Part shown: positions 45,378-56,799 of the stretch, piece after piece
How positions within the stretch are numbered: position 1 is the stretch's first letter
How the letters are laid out: each line of letters starts with the position of its first letter
Origin: Effrenium voratum
Taxonomy: Eukaryota; Sar; Dinophyceae; Suessiales; Symbiodiniaceae
Assembly: GCA_963377175.1 (NCBI GenBank)
Contig: CAUJNA010003318.1
Span: forward strand, 557,501-621,500
Length of the DNA stretch: 64,000 nucleotides
Direction of reading: 5' to 3'
The notes under the pieces: generated by a model
Told to the model about the DNA's origin: nothing
Database searches by the model: none
The model's input: the letters and a program-made list of their open reading frames with translations, nothing else
Position numbers and translations under genes: made by a program

Positions 45378-46440
45378 AACTTTCGCAGCCGGGGCTCGAA
45401 AATCGCAACTTTTAAGTACGAAAGTAGTACGCGAAGTCAACTTTCGCAGCTGGGGCTTGAAAATCGCAACTTTTAAGTACGAAAGTAGTGCGCAAAGTCC
45501 ACTTTCGCAGCCGGGGCTTGAAAATCGCAACTTTTAAGTACGAAAGTAGTACGCAAAGTCCACTTTCGCAGCTGGGGCTCGAAAATCGCGACTTTTTAGT
45601 ACGAAAGTAGTACGCGAAGTCCACTTTCGTAGCTGGGGCTCGAAAATCGCAACTTTTAACTACGAAAGTAGTACGTGAAGTCCAGTTTCGCAGCTGGGGC
45701 TCGAAAATCGCAACTTTTAAGTACGAAAGTAGTACGCGAAGTCAACTTTCGGGGATTGAACATCGCAACTTTTAAGTGCAGAGAAAGATGGGTAGATAGA
45801 TAGATCAATAAACAGATATAGAGATAGCTAGAGAAATAGATAGAAAGAGATAGAGAAACAGAGATAGACAGAGATAGATAGATTTGTAGATAGATAGACA
45901 AATAACTAGCTAGATAGATAAAGAGATAGAGAGATAAATAAATAGAGAGGTAGATAGATAGATAGGAGATAGAGAGGTAGATAGATAGGTAGATCTATAG
46001 ATAAATCGCAACTTTTAAGTACGAAAGTAGTACGCGAAGTCAACTTTCGCAGCTGGGGCTTGAAAATCGCAACTTTTAAGTACGAAAGTAGTGCGCAAAG
46101 TCCACTTTCGCAGCCGGGGCTTGAAAATCGCAACTTTTAAGTACGAAAGTAGTACGCAAAGTCCACTTTCGCAGCTGGGGCTCGAAAATCGCGACTTTTT
46201 AGTACGAAAGTAGTACGCGAAGTCCACTTTCGTAGCTGGGGCTCGAAAATCGCAACTTTTAACTACGAAAGTAGTACGTGAAGTCCAGTTTCGCAGCTGG
46301 GGCTCGAAAATCGCAACTTTTAAGTACGAAAGTAGTACGCGAAGTCAACTTTCGGGGATTGAACATCGCAACTTTTAAGTGCAGAGAAAGATGGGTAGAT
46401 AGATAGATCAATAAACAGATATAGAGATAGCTAGAGAGAT
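45378..46440. repeat. 61-bp repeat, duplicated as a 603-bp-spaced block
   Basis: The unit TTTCGCAGCTGGGGCTCGAA followed by AATCGCAACTTTTAAGTACG recurs every 61 bp (45,381, 45,442 and on). The stretch from 45,401 reappears from 46,004, offset 603 bp, and seems identical for about 430 bp, including the GATA-rich tail. GATA/GACA-type DNA separates the two blocks. Confidence 0.9.
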
Positions 46441-46518
46441 AGATAGAAAGAGAGAGAAAGAGACAGAGAAACAGAAAGAGAAAGAGAAAGAGAGAAAGAG
46501 AGAAAGAGAGAAAGAGAG

Positions 46519-46553
<35 letters not shown>

Positions 46554-47760
46554 AAGGGGCCAAGGACAGTTCTCCAAACTATAGTTGTTCACTGCTTTGA
46601 AACTTCCGCCCCCCGGCTCTGCCGGACCTTACTTGTAATTTGTAGGGGAGTATTTGGCCGTCAGCTAGTGGCTGACTTGACTTTTCATTCCAGCCCCCAA
46701 AACGCCATCTCAACGGCTCATGTCCAATATCTTCAGGGTCGGATGTGGTTGTCATCATGGTCGGCTCCGTTGGCCAAGAATCAGGAGCCTACACGTCATG
46801 ATACTCGCCCTCCAACAATCATGGAAGCTGGTAGGATTTTGGAATGATGGTTGGAAAGAGGGTGGTTTGATTTGATCACGGACTGCAAAGCCCGTGATTC
46901 ATGCAGAATATTTGGATTTCGCCGACACGGGTCAGCTTCTTCCAATTCACTGACTTTTGACGATCATCAGTCGCCTGGCTGGAGTGAGGGATCCCAAATA
47001 AAGGGGTGCTGAATATGAGTGAAGCGGTTTTCATCCAGTGACGTCACTATCACCCGCCGCCCGGTGATGTCACACGTCGCAAGAGAAGAAAAGCAGCCTT
47101 CGAGACAGCAAACACACTACCATGCAACTTCGGCTGTGGAACCGGTTGGCATGTCGTTCTATCAAACGCCTATGCAACATTTTATTTGTCAACACTTAAA
47201 CTTGTCCAACATGCTGCAAATCAGCACCAAGGATACTCTTGACGATGGGTAAGAGCCAGATGACGCAAGGATGGTACTAACTAGCGGCAGCTCTTGAGCA
47301 AACCCCCCGCAATGAGCGTTCGTGGACTCAGAGGGGTCCGCTCTTGTCACTCTTTTCAGGATGGAGGGTTGGCAAATCCTACTTCATACTCCATGTTAGG
47401 AAACCGACAACCAAGACCCCTTTTCTACCCATGGGAAGAATTCTGCGGATTCCCTTCGAGCAGCCCGCTCTGCGGGAATGGGCCCTTAGCTGCTGAGAGT
47501 GAACCCACCCTGTATACATGAGCGGCGGTCAACATTGTTGGCTTCCCCAACAATTGTCCTACCAAAACTAACTTTAGACTACCAGCAATATTGTCAGCTG
47601 CTCCTATTACAACTTACATATCACATATATATATATATATATCCGCCGACCCTCTGCCTCCCGTCCCAGCCTCCTGCAGAGGGGACCGGCGTGGGATGCA
47701 ACTGGAAGTGATTGGAATCAATGATAGTCCCTGAAGGACACGCCCGAACGCACGAAAAGT
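46441..47760. other. (GA)n tail and unassigned sequence
   Basis: (GA)n-rich DNA to 46,552, then non-repetitive sequence. A GTGACGTCAC palindrome sits at about 47,039 with a related GGTGATGTCAC 20 bp on. (AT)n is at 47,623-47,642. No exon recognised. Confidence 0.4.
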
Positions 47761-47764
47761 GGAT

Positions 47765-48660
47765 TTCCAGGACCGGTCCCGGGACCGGTCCCGGACCGGT
47801 CCTGGGACTTCTGTTGTTTCAGATTACTTGTAGTCAGCCAAAACCGGTTCTGGGACCTGATCCGTCTCGGACCTGGGGGAGATTACTTTCACAAGGAGAG
47901 GCGCTCACCAGGCTGGAGGCGAAAAGATCCGTCTCAGGACTGAAGCCGGTCCCGGATCGAGTCCTGGTGTGACCGCTGGCACTTCAAACTGCTGTGATGC
48001 CACCGCTCCAGACACCTTTCCGGACTGGCACCCGTGTTTCAGGACACTGGACAGGGTCCCAGGTCCCAGCCACTTTCTGCGGGCACCGACGGCCTTGTTT
48101 CTAGGACCAGCTCAACGTGACTTGGGCACAAACCGGCCCGTGCGGTTATTGATGGACGAGTTAATCCTTGTGGTAGTAGAGGATCCCTGGATCTATTCTG
48201 CAAGAGAGTCCAATACGTCGAGTCAAACCGCGCCAGACTGGGACCAGCCTGGACAGGGTCCCAAGTCCCGGTCCCTGCCGGCGACCGGTCCAGGGCAACT
48301 TCGGGAGGGCCAGTTTCAGGGCGACCCCGGGAGAGGCGACTGCTCCCGGGCCAACTCGAAGTGACTTGGGCGCAAGCCGGCCCAAGCGGTAATTAACGGA
48401 CTAGCTGCCATATTTCTGACTTTTCCGTTAATCCTTGTTTGTGGTCGTAGAGGGTCTTATAAGTGGTCCGCCTGGGTTTGCGGACGTGTTTCAGGACCGG
48501 TCCTTGTGACTCTTCCCTTAATGCGCCGAGGGTCGGCGGCAGCAGGCGGGAGCCTGGTTAATATATATATATATATATATGTATGTATATGGTTGTGTGA
48601 GGGCACAAGATCAGGCGTCCAATTGACAGGGGCCGGTCCTTCGGCGACCGTCCCGGCCAT
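47765..48660. repeat. GGACCGGTCC-rich segment with degenerate direct repeats
   Basis: The palindrome GGACCGGTCC and variants recur many times (47,775-47,815 and later). A longer block around GACTTGGGC.CAA.CCGGCCC...TTAATCCTTGT appears at about 48,119 and 48,362. (AT)n tracts with CCGCCGACCCTC (47,643) and, inverted, GAGGGTCGGCGG (about 48,528) border the segment, suggesting a repeat element with inverted ends. Confidence 0.55.
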
Positions 48661-48663
48661 CGC

Positions 48664-48720
48664 CTGGGGCCACGCATCGTCGTTGAGGTCCAGCCCGATC
48701 TGCCGGAAGATCCTCGGGTT
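48664..48720 (-). CDS. Exon of unknown protein
   Basis: Nineteen codons, phase 0 at both ends, from a TGCCAG acceptor to a CAG|GCGATG donor (GC). The peptide is NPRIFRQIGLDLNDDAWPQ, with high GC3. No family recognised. It may be an upstream exon of the alanine-rich gene or a separate gene. Confidence 0.55.
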
Positions 48721-48729
48721 CTGGCACAG

Positions 48730-50760
48730 CCAAGCCGAGCGAGCTTGGGAGAATCCGCAGGGAAGAAATCACCCCTCGGCTCTAGTCCGACTAGAAGGGG
48801 TTGACAAATGACTCTTGAACGTTATACAACATCTGATGGAGAAGAAGAACCCTAGGCCAGTAGAGGGGGGATCTCTAGGCCAGACAAGGTCTCCAAAAAC
48901 GCTCTGTTTTGGAACCGCCCTCCCTTTCAGTGACATACCTTGGCCAGGAAACTGGCAGATCCCCTCAGCTTGTTTATCATGGCATGGGTTCACTTGCGTG
49001 CTGAACAGACTTCGTGCTGAACCAGACAATTACGCCCGCTGTGAAATGTTTCCCCTCAGCGACCCAGCGGCTTGGGATAAAAGGGAGCCTGTTGCCCAGC
49101 GAGATCCATCGGATCTCCAATCAATCCTCGCCACCGGCGGTGTAACTCGTGTCAAAACTCGGGCCCGGCCCATCAAGATCCAATGCAACCTGTGAGCCTT
49201 TGAGGCTCAAGCACTGTTACTTTGTGAATTGATCCAAAAATCCCTAAGACATTGGTAGAACAAGGTAGAACCATAGGTTGGGAATGGGCGAGTCTACCCC
49301 GAGCTACAAAACTGGCGAGGAAAAGGAAGGAAAGCCTGCAGTGTCTACCTTTGGGAGTTCATCAACTCGAGGCTCGGAGCCGGAGCCAAGGGCTTTCTGG
49401 CATCCTTTGGGTACTTGATTTTTTGAAACGACCGCAGGTTCTATTGGCTTGTCCCATCTCTTGTCACAGGCACTTCTTGAGCTCGTTCGGCGTGATCTTG
49501 TCATTGCCTGGGATCTGGACAGAATCCCAGGAGGAAACGGGGCACAAAGGCGACTGCAATGAACCCTCCTGCTGAAATTCGTTGGGTTGATTCCTCCAAC
49601 GTGGCCATTCTAGTGGGTCCATGAATGAGAGTACGTGCGCCGTCCCTGGGGTAAGGCGCTTGGGGCCCCAAAGCCTGTCCCTCAAAACAGTCAGGTTTCA
49701 CTCACTAAGGAATCCTCGAAATCATCCGAGCCTTGAATGGCAACCCGAAATCCAAGAGGTTCCTGCGCACAAAGGACTCTCTCTCTCTCTCTCTCTCTCT
49801 TCCAGCCACAGGCGAAACACCTTCGTGAGACTCGCCAAGCCCTTTCCCGTAGGAAACCCACCATCAAGCAAGGCTGGCTTGTGTTTGTGCTTTTGGCAAG
49901 GCCGCAAGAAACTCAGGAGAGCCAAATCCCATAAGTCTGGTTCAAGTCTGGCGAACTTCCTGTAGGATTTCCTGGATTCCATGAGTTTGGCCGAAAAGCA
50001 GCTTTCTTTGCTGACGAGCGGCGCTCCGTCCGCCTCCGCGTCTCGCCCTGAACGAGGCTTTGTCTCAAGGAAAGCATGGACACGAACACTTCCGAATGAA
50101 TAAAAGAGCACTTCAAACAATTCCGTCGGGACTTAAGCGCTTTGGCTCACTACACTCTATTTGGGAGAAAAGTCACAACAACCTATACCTTTGAGAAATG
50201 CTCAAGTGGAGATTGGTGGAAACGATGTCCCCAAACTGTTGCAAAACACGCCAGCTTCAGGATCTGGATCATACTGGTAGCTGCGGATGGGGACCGAACC
50301 CGTTCCACTTAGCAGCGATTTCTTGACAGGATGTCCCGAGGAACTGATGTACTTGCTATAGTTTGGGGATCCAGATCTTGGAGGTGAACGATTGCAAGCA
50401 TGGCTCCTGGTAGCGCTTTCAAGACCCTTTGACATGAGAAAGGGCTTGTGGATGAATCATCAATGAAAGCCGCAAAGAAGCTCCCTTGTGAATCATAATT
50501 CAGCCACCGAAAATCAACCAGGAAATTTCATGGCTGTCGCAAACCGGTCGGTGTCGCGGAAATGTGTCCTGCTCCCATACACTCCCCTTCCACTAAACAT
50601 GAAACCCAAAAAGGTGGGTCGCAAATATAAGAGGTTTCCTCTAAACATGATCATCACATAATGAAACCCAAAAAACTGGGGTCCAAAAAATCCAACACCC
50701 TCTAAACATGACTCCTTGAAGGACGTCATTTGGGGGCCTGCATCTTCTGCGGAAAACTGC
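48730..50760. other. Intron or intergenic sequence
   Basis: Contains (CT)n at 49,776-49,800. Open frames on both strands lack splice borders and codon bias. No accepted feature. Confidence 0.4.
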
Positions 50761-50769
50761 AGCTCCGGC

Positions 50770-50808
50770 CTTCAGCTGAGAGAGTGCCTCCGGCGTGAGG
50801 CATCGCGC
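50770..50808 (-). CDS. Candidate micro-exon of unknown protein
   Basis: A CACGAG acceptor is followed by 13 codons, ARCLTPEALSQLK, ending at AAG|GCCGGA (GC donor). The frame continues open (AGAAVFRRRC), so a later donor is possible. Short and moderately biased, so less secure. Confidence 0.4.
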
Positions 50809-51045
50809 CTCGTGTGCGTTTCGCACGCATGCACCACAGCGCGGGCGGACAAATAAAACATGGATACTAGAAATCAATGGACGTAGTATTGAAAAGCAAG
50901 TCTTGAGACGTGATCATAGGAGAGATGTGTTAGTCTAGTTGTTTAGCCCCTTGTATGAGATGCTTTGAAAGGGGCCCGACTCCCACCAGCGAGTCTACCT
51001 AAAGCCATACCTTTCTGTTGGTAAGAAGTCTGTCCCCTAACCATC

Positions 51046-51158
51046 CTAGGTCCTCCAGTAGAGAGGATAGAATAAGGGTACCCTTTTTGCAGTAGTCGAT
51101 TTTAGCAGGGGAACCCTCCCCCAAAAATTGGGTAAAAGGGCACTACTGGGGGACCTAG
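51046..51158. mobile_element. MITE copy 2 (113 bp, 16-bp TIRs, 4-bp TSD)
   Basis: The ends CTAGGTCCTCCAGTAG and inverted CTAGGTCCCCCAGTAG are flanked by CATC on both sides (51,042-51,045 and 51,159-51,162). It is homologous to 18,607-18,724 over its full length. Confidence 0.85.
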
Positions 51159-51254
51159 CATCGCTTCCCTCTCGAATCAAACGTGTCACCACCAAAAAGC
51201 GTCCTCGGACGGGAAGCTCCCAGAACTCCTACCCCTCCCCGCGTTCGTGGGCAC

Positions 51255-51299
51255 CCCCTTCGTCCGGGCGGCGATCTCGGAGATCGTCAAGGTGGGGTC
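51255..51299 (-). CDS. Exon of unknown protein
   Basis: Fifteen codons, phase 0, from a GGCCAG acceptor: DPTLTISEIAARTKG, ending at GGG|GTGCCC (GT) or after AAG. It is GC3-rich. The SEIAARTKGVP continuation looks protein-like, so the exon may be longer. Family not recognised. Confidence 0.5.
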
Positions 51300-51399
51300 C
51301 TGGCCCCGAGGTTTGCATTTGGGTGACACAGCCAAAGCCCCCCCCCAAAAAAAAAACAAAAGAAGCTCGGGCGATATCCCCAACAGCATACGGTGCTCT

Positions 51400-53590
51400 T
51401 TTTCAGCCCTCGCGGAACCTCGTGGAACCCTGGCGGAACCCTGGTGGAGCCCTCGTGGAACCCTGGTGGAACCCTGGTGGAGCCTTCGTGGAACCTTACC
51501 TCAGGGCCACCCCGGACCACCCCGGAGCCTATCTGGGCTGAGACCTTAAAGCTTTCAGCTGTTGGGGAAAAACAGAACACGCCCCTCCCCCCACCCGGCC
51601 CCGCAAAAAACGAAAGAACAACCTAGGCAGAGGTAGATTTGAGTGATCGGTTCCGTTTTTGACGCATGAGCTTCTTTCGGATGCTACACAACTGGTTGTC
51701 ATCCGATGCAAGCGATCAGAACCCGCTTATCAGACCCGGTTTGGGGTCCCATAAGCCTTTTCAGGCCACTCGACGATTTGCCGACCTCAGGCTCCCATAC
51801 CCCTGAACCTGAACGGTAAGTGTGATTTCTTTTGAACAAACATGCATGTGTTGGATTCTTCTAAATCGACCCCAAGTTGGAGGTGGTTTAAACAATCGTC
51901 CTCGAACAAGTTAGTTGCTGTTTATTTGCAGAAGCTGACTTGTTTCAGGTTTATCGTGCCTCGAAAAGGAACAAGACAACACACCACGGCACTCAGCTGG
52001 TATTGATTCGGAGTCTTCTTGGCTAAGAAGGTTAAGAATTTGTCCGCGTAACGCTTGCTGTCACCGACCGGAGTACATGGAGAGTACTGCTGAATCCCAA
52101 GCTGCCAAGACCACAACTGATCAGTCAAAAAGTCTCCAGACTTCGGTACCCGTCCTCAACAGAGATTGCGTGCATGGCGCTCCGCGCCGCCGAAAGGCCG
52201 ATGACACTGGGCAGAGAGGCAGCGGATGTGCCCCAGCGCTTGCGCCAACGTAAAATGGAAGAACATGGCCCCTCAAAGCGGTTTCCACCAGCCCGAGATC
52301 CGAAAAGCTTTCCTTCGACCAGAGATCTCAAAAAGAAATGCGGGCACTGTCTGCTCAAAGGAAGCCAGGCGACGTTCCTTGTAAAAGCACTTCCGCTGGC
52401 ATCGAGCACTAGCACTCACCAACCAAATAAGCAGATCTTGCAGCGCAGCGTCATTAGCCCGATCAAACATCCAACATGGCCCAATTCAACAGAACAGAAC
52501 GTTACAAATCATGATACGACACGGCAGGACAAGTGTAACGCATCATGCGGATACACACACACAGAGAGAGGACGTAAATGGGAGCGAGACAAAAATCATT
52601 CAACATCAGCTGACGAACTAGTTGACCCACATGCCCACCAACCGCCCTGCCGAACCACTACTCTGCCCAACCAACAACCAACATACTGGTTCAGCAAGGA
52701 GAGAAACGGCGAAGCTAAACAGCCAGCAACAAGCAAGACAGCGCGCAACAAAGCCAAAAGCAAGATAGCTACTCTATTGATGATTCCCCGAAGCAAAACC
52801 TTCTCGGCACACGCGGTCATGGGTCTATCATTGAATGGGCACCCTCTTGGATGGTCTCATTCGGGTCTCCCAAAAGGAGAGCCCTCTTTTGGGATAGTTT
52901 TGAAGGAAAAACCACAAGGAAAGCAATCACCATGGCTCCAACTCGCTTTGGAAAAACCAAAAGCAAAGCCGAAGGGAAGCCTCCCAAACGAGTTCAATGT
53001 CGTGTATTCCCTCCAGGTGTACCCCTCCCTTCACAACCCTTCACAGTTGGGGCTTCGAAGGACAGCGAGGGTTGATACCTTCACTGGTGAGCCATGTCAA
53101 TTTGGCTATACAGCAGCCATATGAGGCAATTTATGAACATGGATTCTATGAATTGTTTGAAACCCAGCATCAGTGGAGCCCTGGAGTCTCAGATGTCTTT
53201 GTTGTTGTGGTTGTTGTTGTTTTTGTTCCGCATGTGAAAGGCTGCCTCTTGCCTCGCATCCCTTTGGCCAAGGTCGACCAACTTGGTGGCACCTCACCGC
53301 ATGCACAAACAAACACTGGCAGTGGCACAGGGCAACACCCATACGCAAATGTTGACATTCACGAGTTGATGGTTTTACACATGTTTGCATCCAAGCATGT
53401 TCACATCCACACGTCCACTACCACATGTGTATATATATATATATATATTTATCTGAATCATACACCCTGCAAAAGAGCTGCAAATGAGTCCTTCAGGCTA
53501 TGAGCATTCAGCAGAAGCCCCGCTCGTTTGGGAAGCTTCAAACGATTTCCTCCACCAAAAAGGGTCTGTGTGTAACTCAGTCCGCACTGA
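51400..53590. other. Intron or intergenic sequence with weak coding hints
   Basis: GGAACCCTGGTGGAACCCT-type short repeats at 51,415-51,500. A minus-strand GC3-rich stretch at about 52,165-52,245 (ALGHIRCLSAQCH) could be an exon but has no convincing acceptor. A 316-codon + frame (52,174-53,124) has no domain or bias and is treated as chance. (AT)n is at 53,427-53,450. Confidence 0.35.
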
Positions 53591-53594
53591 CAAT

Positions 53595-53743
53595 GCATCC
53601 AGCCACGTGTGGAGTTTCTCTCGGGAGATACGCGTGTTCAGCACCCAGGTCACCAAGCGTCGAATCAGCACAGAAAAGTCACTCGGGCCAAGCTGCTCCG
53701 TCAGCTCAGGCAGTAGTACGCCATGCTCGTCTGCCGCCTTGAC
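53595..53743 (-). CDS. Exon of unknown helical protein
   Basis: A TCCGAG acceptor is followed by VKAADEHGVLLPELTEQLGP, then SDFSVLIRRLVTWVLNTRIS and REKLHTW. It is the longest non-repetitive exon in the window and looks like an ordinary globular helical domain. The donor is unclear (GT near 53,600), so the left edge is approximate. Family not recognised. Confidence 0.5.
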
Positions 53744-54524
53744 CTCGGAAACATGGCTTGCAGCCAGCATGCCCTGGTCTGGGTTATGCATGCGGTTTGG
53801 GCGGGACCAACAGCCGTTGGAAAAAGACGGCACCGCTGAATTGCCGACAGTCTTCCCCCTCTCCGCTTGGTGCTTTGAGGCCAGTCAAGGAAGCTGCCCA
53901 GTGAGCCGAGCAGCAGAACGTGGGGACCATCTCTTTTTGGAGTTGACAAGATTCGTGAGAAAGCCAACACACAGGGAAAAAGGGTGCCACTGAACAACTG
54001 GGGCTTTGAAACTGAATTGAAACTTTCACCCAAATCTGTCCATGGCAAAACATTCACCATGATTGTAATAGCTGTGTCTCGGAACAGCCTCAAACACTGC
54101 CGAACATGGTTGACCATGTAAGGTAAGTCTTGGCAATGGTTGCAACTATGTAATGAAATACGACACTGAGAAAATGCATAGTTGTCAAGCATGCTCAGCT
54201 CAAACTGTGATGTTGGCAAAGACCGGAATCTGGCCACCAAAGGTTACAATAGTTCACAACTCATAAGTCAGCACAACACCGCGCAGTCTGGCATTAAACA
54301 CGCGTACTGTCAACACAAATGTACTTGAAAGTTCCCTGAAAAAGCATGGAGGACACGGTTTGCACGGGTCCAACGTCCGCAAAGTGCAACCTGTGCCTGG
54401 TTTCGGGATGCCCTCTTCAAACGGCGCCCTTCACCCCTCTTCGACATGCCACCGCGTGCACAAGGAAACAGAGGGCCCGGAAGGATACTTCAGCGGCCGC
54501 TTTCTTTTTGCCACCTTAAAGGCC

Positions 54525-54840
54525 CATGATTGAACACGCCTTAAAGGCCCACCTTGACGCGCTTAAGGCCCTTAGAGGGCATGTGTATCTTTCTGCCTTT
54601 CGAGGGATGGCATCCGAAGCCAAAGGAACCCAACGGAATCCAACCTCTTGGAAGGAAGCCAACAGAAAACCATCTCCCCCGCCCCCCCCAACCCCCCAAA
54701 CAAAAACTCACACACACACCTGCCCATATATATATATATATATACACACATATATACGTATATGTATATATATATATATATATGTACACATGTGTATATA
54801 TATGTACATGTATATATATATATATAAAGAAGTGCCCCCA
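54525..54840. other. Unassigned sequence with (AT)n mosaic
   Basis: A (TA)n/(GTACATAT)n mosaic occupies 54,725-54,826. The preceding 200 bp are non-repetitive with a C-run. No gene. Confidence 0.6.
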
Positions 54841-54910
54841 CTGGACCTTTCATCGAAGCCTACGACATTTGGGCGCGGGGCCACCGCTCGGGCGGCCGCC
54901 TCAGCAGCCG

Positions 54911-54960
54911 CGACTTGGCCTGGAGCTTGGTTAAGGCGCCGTGCGTTCGATCCCATGCTT
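54911..54960 (+). other. tRNA-like A-box/B-box fragment
   Basis: TTGGCCTGGAGCTTGGTTAAGGCG resembles a tRNA A box and D arm (TGGCC..GTGGTTAAGGCG, Ser/Leu-type). About 20 bp on, GCGTTCGATCCC resembles the B box. No anticodon stem fits between them, so this is at most a decayed tRNA or a tRNA-derived SINE head. An alanine-rich minus-strand frame overlaps it, which is why I do not call an exon here. Confidence 0.3.
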
Positions 54961-54964
54961 CTCA

Positions 54965-56055
54965 ATTGATTATTCAATGATGAAAGAAAAATAAGGTATT
55001 AGTGGTCATTGCTTCAATGATTATTATTGGTATTTAATGAATCAGGAGATATGATTCAGTAGACCAACTGGTCGTGACCCATCGGCAAATGGTGGAACCG
55101 TCCACCCTTTTTCTTGTAGCCCAAGGAGCGGAGCGCTCATCCTGAGGCAATTTGCCAAGATGCTTTTGGTTTCTCTTAAAAGTTAAACCTGAACCCGACA
55201 GCTCCGCACCCCTCTCAACGGAGCTTGGGCCCACGACAAACTGAAACACCAAAACTTTCACCTTTTGTGGCACATTGGAAGCACAGCCTTGGATCACCGA
55301 GCCAGTCCAACCAACTTCTGTTTGACTCACCTGTCAGTGTGGAGGGTTCCAGTTTCGACAGGGAGACGAGTGGGTGTTTCTTAATGAAGGGGAGTAGCGC
55401 CTCCCAACCAGAGGAGCCACAACTCTTTGGAAATGGGGAGAGTAGTTGCAGGGAGGGGTCCCAATTTTTGTTGACGCCCTCAGATGGAAGAACTTGCCCC
55501 CACGGCAAGTCGGCCAGTTGCGCAGTTGTGGTACGGAGGGCCGGCACCAGTGAGCTGAGCTGCGAGGAAGGTCGCCGAATGCAGGCCACCAGGTTTCGAA
55601 AAAGGTCAGAAAGTCATGAGACCTCTTGGCAGGTGCTCACAATTGCGTAGATTCAAGGGATGGCCTTGGGGTAAGACTGTGTTTTACGTTCGGACCAGCC
55701 TTGTTTCGCCTTCATCCAAGGCACATCCGTCAATTGCTGCGCTCACATCCTTCCCACTGGGATTTCCAGTGAGCGTCAGAAGCATTCGCCTCATTCTCCT
55801 CTAGCTCCACGAGAACTGGAATCTTCAGCATTTCTATCTCGGCTTCCTCTGATTCTGCATCTGGGAGAACACGACGTATAAATGAAAGCTCTCCACAGAC
55901 AGAATCTATCGGCAACACTACGATGCTTGAAAAAGGTCTAAAAACACCTCATCTTAGCCTGCGTGAGTGAAGAACGGCACTGGTAAAACCAGCACGAACA
56001 TCATGTAGCAGTCCAAACGGGCGCCTGCAGACGCGCCCGTCCAGGTATTATACAC
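54965..56055. other. Intron or intergenic sequence, no clear feature
   Basis: AT-rich at first (54,965-55,045), then mixed. Open frames on the minus strand around 55,215-55,590 have no splice or codon support. Confidence 0.4.
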
Positions 56056-56059
56056 ATAC

Positions 56060-56640
56060 TATCACACAAGTATATATATATATATATCTATACATGCACA
56101 TATATATATATATATATGGTCCCGTGTTCCGTGTTGCTACCCCCCCCCCCCCAGATGGTATGGGTCCAGGAAAACCAACCCTAGATACACCCTAAACCAA
56201 ATCCTAAACCGTAGACCTCTAAACCTAAACCAACCCTAAATCAACATAAACCAACCCTAAACTAACCCCAAATACACCCTAAACCAATCCCTAAACAATA
56301 AACCCTAAACCTAAACCAATCCTAAACCAACCCTAAACTAACCCAAACCCTAAACCAAACCCTAGACCGTACACGACTGAACCTAAACCAACCCTAAACC
56401 AACCCTAAATCAACATAAGCCAACCCTAAACCAACCCTAAACCAACCCTAAACTAACACTAAATACACCCTAAATATACCCTAAACCAATTCTGAACCAA
56501 CCCTAAACCACCACAACCCAACCACAGGACCACAACCACAGGGGGGGGTACTTGTCTGACCCATGACCATGGGGGGGGGGGGGACTGGCAACGCTGTACC
56601 ATATGTATATGTATATACTTGTACATATATTGGTGACATT
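56060..56640. repeat. Complete telomere-like element in an inverted-repeat shell
   Basis: Left to right: (AT)n; GGTCCCGTGTTCC...GTTGCTAC (56,118-56,140); a C-run (56,141-56,152); ATGGTATGGGTCC (56,155-56,167); degenerate CCCTAAA repeats to about 56,515; GACCCATGACCAT (56,558-56,570); a G-run; GGCAACGCTGTACC; and AT-rich DNA. The outer parts are inverted copies in mirrored order. It is the same family as 28.6-31.6 kb. Confidence 0.8.
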
Positions 56641-56737
56641 TATGCACATGAATTCCCCTGCACATGCCCCCGGCACCCGTCGACTCCCGTCCCCCCGTTC
56701 TCCATCCCTTTCGCACCGCGCCTCCGCCCGCCTGCAC

Positions 56738-56785
56738 CTCCGCGATGCCTGCGGCATCCCCGGCCGCGGCGATGATGCTGGTGAC
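56738..56785 (-). CDS. Exon, alanine-rich repeat protein (most upstream seen)
   Basis: Sixteen codons, phase 0 at both ends, from a TCTCAG acceptor to a GAG|GTGCAG donor (GT). The peptide is VTSIIAAAGDAAGIAE. It shows the same AAAGDAAGIA character as the 28-8 kb exons but lies 25 kb upstream of them, so it may be the 5' part of the same gene or a paralogue. Confidence 0.55.
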
Positions 56786-56799
56786 CTGAGAACGCGCTC

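Noticed and set aside
43783..46440. CRISPR-like regular repeats
   Set aside because: Repeats are contiguous, without unique spacers; units are 41-65 bp satellites in eukaryotic DNA with no cas genes.
47020..47090. GTGACGTCAC palindrome as a CRE-type promoter element
   Set aside because: A single palindrome without a nearby transcription start; too weak to call a regulatory site.
52174..53124. 316-codon plus-strand frame
   Set aside because: The longest non-repeat plus frame, but mixed third positions, no recognisable domain, opposite to all accepted exons, and crossing intron-like DNA.
54880..54919. Alanine-rich minus frame GQVAAAEAAARA
   Set aside because: Looks like the repeat series, but another frame has higher GC3, the donor is unclear, and the site overlaps tRNA-like boxes.
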